Shown here: positions 59,439 to 64,000 of the stretch, in pieces
Numbering within the stretch: the stretch's first letter is position 1
How the letters are laid out: every line of letters starts with the position of its first letter
Source: Edwardsiella tarda ATCC 15947 = NBRC 105688
Lineage (GTDB): Bacteria; Pseudomonadota; Gammaproteobacteria; Enterobacterales; Enterobacteriaceae
Assembly (NCBI RefSeq): GCF_003113495.2
Contig: NZ_CP084506.1
Location: 1,302,001-1,366,000 of the forward strand
DNA length: 64,000 nucleotides
Direction: 5' to 3'
The notes under the pieces: model-generated
The model's input: the letters and a program-made list of their open reading frames with translations, nothing else
Told to the model about the DNA's origin: nothing
The model's database searches: none
Made by a program: the position numbers and the translations under genes

Positions 59439-60698
59439 ATGGCACAAGTAATCAACACCAACAGCCTGTCGCTGATGGCACAGAATAACCTGAATAAATC
59501 CCAGTCTGCCCTGGGTACCGCCATCGAGCGTTTGTCCTCTGGCCTGCGTATCAACAGCGCTAAAGATGACGCCGCCGGCCAGGCGATCTCTAACCGCTTC
59601 ACCGCCAACATCAACGGCCTGACCCAGGCATCCCGCAACGCCAACGACGGTATCTCCCTGGCGCAGACCACCGAAGGCGCGTTGAACGAAGTCAACGACA
59701 ACCTGCAGAACATCCGTCGTCTGACCGTACAGGCGCAGAACGGCTCCAACTCCTCCAGCGACCTGCAGTCCATCCAGGACGAAATCACTCAGCGTCTGTC
59801 TGAGATCGACCGTATCTCCCAGCAGACCGACTTCAACGGCGTGAAGGTGCTGAGCAAGGATCAGAAGCTGACCATCCAGGTGGGCGCCAACGACGGTGAA
59901 ACCATCGATATCGATCTGAAAAATATCAACGCACAGAGCCTGGGCCTGGATAAGTTTAACGTGGCTGATAGCGTGGATCCGACTAAGGTTGCCGCTGCTG
60001 CTGCGACCAAGGTCGATGGCCCGATGGTTAACATCGATACCAATAGTAAGAAAGCGGGTACCGATGATATCACTGGCTATGTGAAAGACGATAAAGGCGA
60101 CGTTTACGCTGTTTACAAATCAGGCGGTACTGGCGCGGATAAATATGCGAAGGCAACTATCGGTGACGATGGTAAACTGACCTCAGTAGACACTACTTCA
60201 GCTGCGCCGTCAGGTACGACTAACGCTGTTAGCCAGGTTGCCTCTAAAGTGGCTCCGAAAGGGGCTGATGCCGCTAATCTGCATGCTTACACCGGTACCG
60301 AGAAAGGCGCTTCTGCTTACGTTATCAAAGAAGGTACTGGCGCTGACGCTAAATACTTCAAGGCTAGCGTCGCCGAAGACGGCACTGTGACCAAAGGCTC
60401 TGCCCTGTCTACCACGGCCAAGACCACCGATCCGCTGGCAACCCTGGATAAAGCCCTGTCTCAGGTTGATGACCTGCGCAGCGGCCTGGGTGCGGTACAG
60501 AACCGTTTCGATTCTGTTATCAACAACCTGAACAGCACCGTCAACAACCTGTCCGCTTCCCGTTCTCGTATTCAGGACGCCGACTACGCGACCGAAGTGT
60601 CCAACATGAGCCGTGCGCAGATCCTGCAGCAGGCCGGTACCTCCGTACTGGCTCAGGCTAACCAGTCTACCCAGAACGTCCTGTCTCTGCTGCGTTAA
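59439..60698 (+). CDS. fliC: Flagellin, copy 2
   Basis: The 419-residue flagellin matches copy 1 over residues 1-180 except residue 121 (Ser instead of Asn), and over the last 140 residues with few changes. The middle (about 181-281) is different and includes DITGYVKDDKGDVYAVYK. Many synonymous differences exist in the conserved ends, so the duplication is not very recent. AAGGAAAT precedes the ATG. It is a separate unit with its own sigma-28 promoter and terminator. Confidence 0.96.
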   Translation: MAQVINTNSLSLMAQNNLNKSQSALGTAIERLSSGLRINSAKDDAAGQAISNRFTANINGLTQASRNANDGISLAQTTEGALNEVNDNLQNIRRLTVQAQNGSNSSSDLQSIQDEITQRLSEIDRISQQTDFNGVKVLSKDQKLTIQVGANDGETIDIDLKNINAQSLGLDKFNVADSVDPTKVAAAAATKVDGPMVNIDTNSKKAGTDDITGYVKDDKGDVYAVYKSGGTGADKYAKATIGDDGKLTSVDTTSAAPSGTTNAVSQVASKVAPKGADAANLHAYTGTEKGASAYVIKEGTGADAKYFKASVAEDGTVTKGSALSTTAKTTDPLATLDKALSQVDDLRSGLGAVQNRFDSVINNLNSTVNNLSASRSRIQDADYATEVSNMSRAQILQQAGTSVLAQANQSTQNVLSLLR

Positions 60699-60723
60699 TT
60701 CTCAGCCGAGTCCGTCTCTGTCA

Positions 60724-60747
60724 AACCCCGCCTCGGCGGGGTTTTTT
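60724..60747 (+). terminator. Intrinsic terminator of fliC2
   Basis: AACCCCGCC, TC, GGCGGGGTTTTTT: a 9-bp stem with a T-run, 26 bases after the stop. Confidence 0.9.
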
Positions 60748-60887
60748 CATGCTTAGCGCACCGTAGCGCGCCCTGTTACGCAGAACAAAGCGGTTAAAAG
60801 GAGGCTTTTTTACCGACTAATTGCACCATTGCTCCCGCTAAGATCCGGGATAATAGCTCAGCATTCATTAACCCGAGTTTTGTCGAC

Positions 60888-61610
60888 GTGACTGATTTGT
60901 ATACCGCTGAAGGCGTGATTGACAAAAATACGTTATGGCAGCGCTATGCGCCGCTGGTACGTCATGAGGCACTGCGCCTACAGGTTCGTCTTCCGGCCAG
61001 TGTGGAGCTGGATGACCTGCTGCAGGCGGGCGGCATCGGGCTACTGCATGCGGTGGAGCGTTATGACGCCATGCAGGGTACCGCCTTTACCACCTACGCG
61101 ATCCAGCGTATTCGTGGCGCGATGTTGGACGAATTACGCAGTCGAGACTGGGTGCCGCGTAGCGTGCGCCGCAATGCCCGAGGCGTCTCGGCGGCGATGC
61201 AGCGTGCCGAACAGCGCCTGGGACGGGTGCCGAGCGACGGTGAGATCGCCCAAGAGATGGGGATTCCGTTGGCGGAGTACCAGCAGATCCTGCTGGATAC
61301 CAATAGCAGCCAGCTCTTTTCCTACGATGAGTGGCGTGAGGAGCATGGCGACAATGCGGAGCCGGTATGGGGCGAGGAGGAGAGCGCAAATCCACTACGC
61401 CAGTTGCTGGAGAGCGATCTGCGCGGTCGGGTGATCGCCGCCATCGAGGCTTTGCCGGAGCGGGAAAAGTTGGTCTTGACGCTCTACTACCAGGAAGAGT
61501 TAAACCTCAAGGAGATCGGCGCGGTGTTAGAGGTGGGTGAGTCGCGGGTGAGCCAGCTACATAGCCAGGCGATTAAGCGTTTGCGCAGTCGTCTCCTCTC
61601 TCAGCATTAA
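60888..61610 (+). CDS. fliA: Flagellar sigma factor FliA (sigma-28)
   Basis: The 240-residue sigma factor starts with GTG (TDLYTAEGVIDKNTLWQRY follows), the conserved FliA N-terminus; no strong ribosome site is visible. Region 2 has ELDDLLQAGGIGLLHAVERYD and TAFTTYAIQRIRGAMLDELRSRDWVPRSVRR; region 4 ends with LNLKEIGAVLEVGESRVSQLHSQAIKRLRS. It directs transcription of fliC, fliDST and other class 3 genes. fliZ follows after 31 bases. A weak TAAA-N14-CCGACTAA upstream (60795-60820) may be a poor self-activating site. Confidence 0.97.
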   Translation: MTDLYTAEGVIDKNTLWQRYAPLVRHEALRLQVRLPASVELDDLLQAGGIGLLHAVERYDAMQGTAFTTYAIQRIRGAMLDELRSRDWVPRSVRRNARGVSAAMQRAEQRLGRVPSDGEIAQEMGIPLAEYQQILLDTNSSQLFSYDEWREEHGDNAEPVWGEEESANPLRQLLESDLRGRVIAAIEALPEREKLVLTLYYQEELNLKEIGAVLEVGESRVSQLHSQAIKRLRSRLLSQH

Positions 61611-61641
61611 GCCGTCTCTATGCCTATAGCGGAGTGCTGCG

Positions 61642-62196
61642 ATGCCATTCATCTCTTTTCCATCCCTCAGCAAACCACGGCCGTTGAGCCGTTATCTGAA
61701 AGACTTTAAACATAGCCAAAGCCACTGTGGCCATTGCGGACGCGCATTAGATCGCATCTCGTTGGTGTTGGGCGGTCACCTGCTAAACCGCGCGCGTCAG
61801 GCACAAATGGAGCGGCTGATCGATGACGATGACTGGGCCGACTTGCAACAGTCGCTGCTGGTGTTATGCCGCTTCTGTAGCGATGTCTATTGTCACGCCC
61901 AAGGCAGCCGTTTCGACATCATGGGCTTTAAACAGTATCTGTGTGAGCAGACCGACATGCGCCATAGCAGCATCCGGGAGTATGTGGTGCGTTTGCGCCG
62001 TTTGGATGAGATGGCGGAGCTGCGTGAGCTCTCGGCGCAGACCCTCAATGATCCCAACGCCGAATGGGAGTGGTTGGCGCGTTTGCCGGCGTGTAGCCAG
62101 AACAACTATCGCATCGCGCTGCGTAAGTACCGCCAGTTCCTCTGTGCCGGGCGGGAGAGTCAGCACGAGGTCGAACGGAGCAGTTATTTCAGTTAA
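61642..62196 (+). CDS. fliZ: Regulator FliZ
   Basis: The 184-residue protein is similar to E. coli FliZ (183): RPLSRYLKDFKHSQSHCGHCGRALDRISLV near the N-terminus, IMGFKQYLCEQTDM and IREYVVRLRRLDEM in the middle, and NNYRIALRKYRQF at the end, a phage-integrase-like DNA-binding core. FliZ represses sigma-S-type promoters and raises class 2 flagellar expression. Cotranscribed with fliA. Confidence 0.94.
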   Translation: MPFISFPSLSKPRPLSRYLKDFKHSQSHCGHCGRALDRISLVLGGHLLNRARQAQMERLIDDDDWADLQQSLLVLCRFCSDVYCHAQGSRFDIMGFKQYLCEQTDMRHSSIREYVVRLRRLDEMAELRELSAQTLNDPNAEWEWLARLPACSQNNYRIALRKYRQFLCAGRESQHEVERSSYFS

Positions 62197-62294
62197 CGAT
62201 TAGCATATGCTTTTTTATTCCTTTTCATGCGGTGATGGCTTGCTACAGTGGCCGCAGAAGGCGCCGAGAGAGGGCGCGATGAGGAGAACAGAGC

Positions 62295-63071
62295 GTGAGC
62301 GCCATCGAACTGACACAACTGGTGAAGTCTTATCATCATCAACGCGTCTTGCACGGTATCGACCTGAGCATCCAACCGGGCGAGGTGGTGGCCATCATCG
62401 GCCCCAGCGGCTCAGGTAAGAGCACCTTACTCCGGAGTATCAATCTGTTAGAGTCGCCCGATGCTGGTCATATTCGCGTCGCCGGCATCGAGGTGGATGC
62501 CGCGCGTCCGTTGACGCGGCAGAAGGTGCAGATCCGTCGCCTGCGTCAGCAGGTGGGCTTCGTCTTTCAAAACTTCAATCTGTTTCCCCATCTTACGGCG
62601 CTGGAGAATGTCAGCGAGGGGCCTCGCGTGGTCAATGGCGTCGCGCGGAAAGAGGCGGAACGCCAAGGGTTGGCGTGGCTGGCGCGCGTGGGGTTAGCCG
62701 ATAAGGCGCACGCCTATCCGAAGCGCCTCTCTGGGGGGCAGCAGCAGCGGGTGGCCATTGCACGGGCGCTGGCCATGCAACCACAGGTATTGCTGTTCGA
62801 TGAGCCGACGTCGGCGTTGGATCCCGAGCTGGTGGGGGAGGTGTTAGCCACCTTGCGCTCCCTGGCGCAGGAGCGGCGTACCATGGTGATCGTCACCCAC
62901 GAGATGCGTTTCGCCCGTGACGTCGCACAGCGCGTGATCTTTATGGATGGTGGGCGCATTATCGAACAGGGGCCGGCCGAACAGCTGTTCAACCGCCCGC
63001 AGCAGCCGCGTACCCGTCAGTTTCTCGCCCAGTATCTGGCCGAGGTGATGACGCCTGAGTTTGAGATTTAG
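62295..63071 (+). CDS. tcyN: Cystine ABC transporter ATP-binding protein (orphan)
   Basis: From GTG 62295 (GAGGAGAACAGAGC upstream) the protein is 258 residues and closely matches E. coli TcyN (YecC). It has Walker A GPSGSGKST near residues 36-44, FVFQNFNLFPHLTALENV (Q-loop), LSGGQQQRVAIARALA and VLLFDEPTSALDPELVGEV. In E. coli the order after fliZ is tcyJ (fliY), dcyD, tcyL, tcyN; here the binding protein, desulfhydrase and permease genes are absent, leaving only the ATPase 98 bases after fliZ. Confidence 0.9.
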   Translation: MSAIELTQLVKSYHHQRVLHGIDLSIQPGEVVAIIGPSGSGKSTLLRSINLLESPDAGHIRVAGIEVDAARPLTRQKVQIRRLRQQVGFVFQNFNLFPHLTALENVSEGPRVVNGVARKEAERQGLAWLARVGLADKAHAYPKRLSGGQQQRVAIARALAMQPQVLLFDEPTSALDPELVGEVLATLRSLAQERRTMVIVTHEMRFARDVAQRVIFMDGGRIIEQGPAEQLFNRPQQPRTRQFLAQYLAEVMTPEFEI

Positions 63072-63444
63072 GGCTCATCCTCGCTGTGAAAACGGTGCAC
63101 CCCGCGCTTTGCGAGGGGGCACGATATCGCCCTGACTCCCCGCACCACCCCGTACCAGCTCCCGACATAGCGTGCCGATCGAGTTAGCCTATCCCTTAGT
63201 TAACAGCGGCTTGTGCCGGGAGAGGCTTGCATCTTTCGCGGAGGCTGGCTAGGCTTGAGGTAGGGAGTGTGAATAGAGAAACGTGTTCGGCACCTCCATG
63301 TAGCGCGTGTCTTTTCTGTGCCGGGTACGTTTCATCTATGGGCATTTCGCCGCATCGTTTCCCTGCTCTCATGGCCGTAGAGCTCCAGTTTAACTTGCTG
63401 CGCATACACTGATGCCTCGGTAGGCTTAAGGATGGAGCGGGACA
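63072..63444. other. Non-coding region after tcyN
   Basis: About 370 bases. A weak hairpin (CCCCGCG with GCGAGGGG, 63101-63119) may end the tcyN transcript. Short open frames here (63196-63405 minus, 63227-63412 plus) have no ribosome site or family resemblance. Confidence 0.5.
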
Positions 63445-63606
63445 GTGAAAATCAAAGGATGGGTATTGCTCACCAGCATCGCGCTGGCGGCGGGGTTGTT
63501 CGTCTACGCGGTATTATTTAGCGCGGATAAGGTATGTGAGCATCAGCGGCTATTTTCTGACTTCTGTCGTCACGTCGATATTTCCGCACCCTATATCAGC
63601 AAATAA
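63445..63606 (+). CDS. Small single-pass membrane protein (53 aa)
   Basis: A GTG-started frame with GGATGGAGCGG upstream. The product begins KIKGWVLLTSIALAAGLFVYAV (one helix, about residues 4-25) and ends with a short extracytoplasmic tail containing two cysteines (CEHQ and FCRH). A hairpin follows 33 bases after the stop. I do not recognise a family. Confidence 0.5.
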   Translation: MKIKGWVLLTSIALAAGLFVYAVLFSADKVCEHQRLFSDFCRHVDISAPYISK

Positions 63607-64000
63607 ACCTCGCAGCGGAGTCATCGGATAATGCGCTATAGGGGCGTGGTCGTCACGCCCCTCGCGCGGAAAATTCCCCCGAATTTCGCCTTATGCCGTT
63701 GACGGCCTGTGGGCGGCATGCCCTTATCCCCGGTGTGGTCGCGATATCTCTTCTTTCATACGCCTCCGCTTGTCCATCCTGCGGTTACGTCCGCTCTCTG
63801 CTCGCGGCGATCTCCCTCCGTGTGTAACGTGCGAGTGAATTTGCACCATTTTGTTCATTTCCTTTTTAAATCAAAGTGATTTATCCCCGCTTTTACCAAA
63901 CATACGACAATTAATCCCTAATAGTTTGATTTCGATCCGGTTACTTCACCTGGGTTATTTGGCAGGATAAAACTATCTGATGATTAACTCTGGTCTCAGG
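63607..64000. other. Non-coding end of window
   Basis: About 394 bases: a hairpin at 63640-63662, then GC-rich sequence turning AT-rich after 63840. The AT-rich end looks like the upstream region of a gene beyond the window. No ORF supported. Confidence 0.45.
63640..63662 (+). terminator. Hairpin after the small membrane protein gene
   Basis: AGGGGCGTG (63640-63648), 5-base loop, CACGCCCCT (63654-63662): a perfect 9-bp stem without a T-run. Confidence 0.55.

Noticed and set aside
57917..60698. fliC repeats as a phase-inversion system
   Set aside because: Both copies are in the same orientation, with separate promoters and terminators, and there is no invertase gene or flanking inverted sites.
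63196..63412. Two overlapping short frames after tcyN
   Set aside because: No ribosome site, no membrane or domain features, and they overlap on opposite strands.

Overview
The window is one contiguous stretch of an enterobacterial chromosome. It has no insertion sequence, prophage, CRISPR array or RNA gene that I can see. Protein content and gene order follow the E. coli 20-21 minute segment (dms, ycaD, pflA-pflB-focA, ycaO, serC-aroA, cmk-rpsA-ihfB, comEC-msbA-lpxK, ycaR-kdsB-ycbJ, elyC, cmoM-mukFEB, ldtD-mepK-gloC). A complete fli cluster with two tandem flagellin genes follows directly. GC-rich coding sequence, MukFEB, and paired fliC genes with conserved ends and a differing middle point to Hafniaceae, most likely Edwardsiella. 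The genus is inference.

Layout. 1-2.0 kb: end of a TorD/DmsD-type chaperone gene, a NapF-like ferredoxin gene and the transporter gene ycaD. 2.0-5.5 kb: an accessory block with a degenerate PTS EIIA-like protein, then a minus-strand set (DUF417/RclC-like membrane protein, periplasmic thioredoxin, CcdA-like protein, small DUF1471 protein) divergent from a TetR-family regulator. 5.5-12 kb: anaerobic pyruvate metabolism (pflA, pflB, focA) and ycaO. 12-19.2 kb: ansB, serC, aroA, cmk, rpsA, ihfB. 19.3-28 kb: comEC, msbA-lpxK, two cold-shock genes, ycaR-kdsB, ycbJ. 28-31.1 kb: an NCS2 purine permease and an 8-oxoguanine deaminase with a PurR-like operator upstream. 31.1-43.3 kb: elyC, cmoM-mukF-mukE-mukB, ldtD, mepK, gloC. 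43.4-63 kb: fliR to fliF on the minus strand, fliE, a lipoprotein gene, fliT-fliS-fliD, fliC1, fliC2, fliA-fliZ, then an orphan cystine ABC ATPase gene (tcyN). 63-64 kb: mostly non-coding, with one small membrane-protein ORF.

How the genes work together. pflA/pflB/focA form the anaerobic formate pathway. serC-aroA serve amino-acid and chorismate synthesis. msbA-lpxK and kdsB serve lipopolysaccharide. cmoM and mukFEB are translationally coupled, as in E. coli. The fli genes supply export apparatus (P, Q, R, O, H, I, J), switch (G, M, N), MS ring (F), hook-length control (K), cap and chaperones (D, S, T), filament (C1, C2), and the sigma factor and regulator (A, Z). Near-consensus sigma-28 promoters precede fliD, fliC1 and fliC2.

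The most novel-looking part is the 2.9-5.5 kb block. It resembles the E. coli rclBC reactive-chlorine genes (DUF1471 and DUF417 proteins). Here it carries a thioredoxin/CcdA electron-relay pair instead of RclA and a TetR regulator instead of RclR. Two copies of one inverted repeat overlap the predicted divergent promoters.
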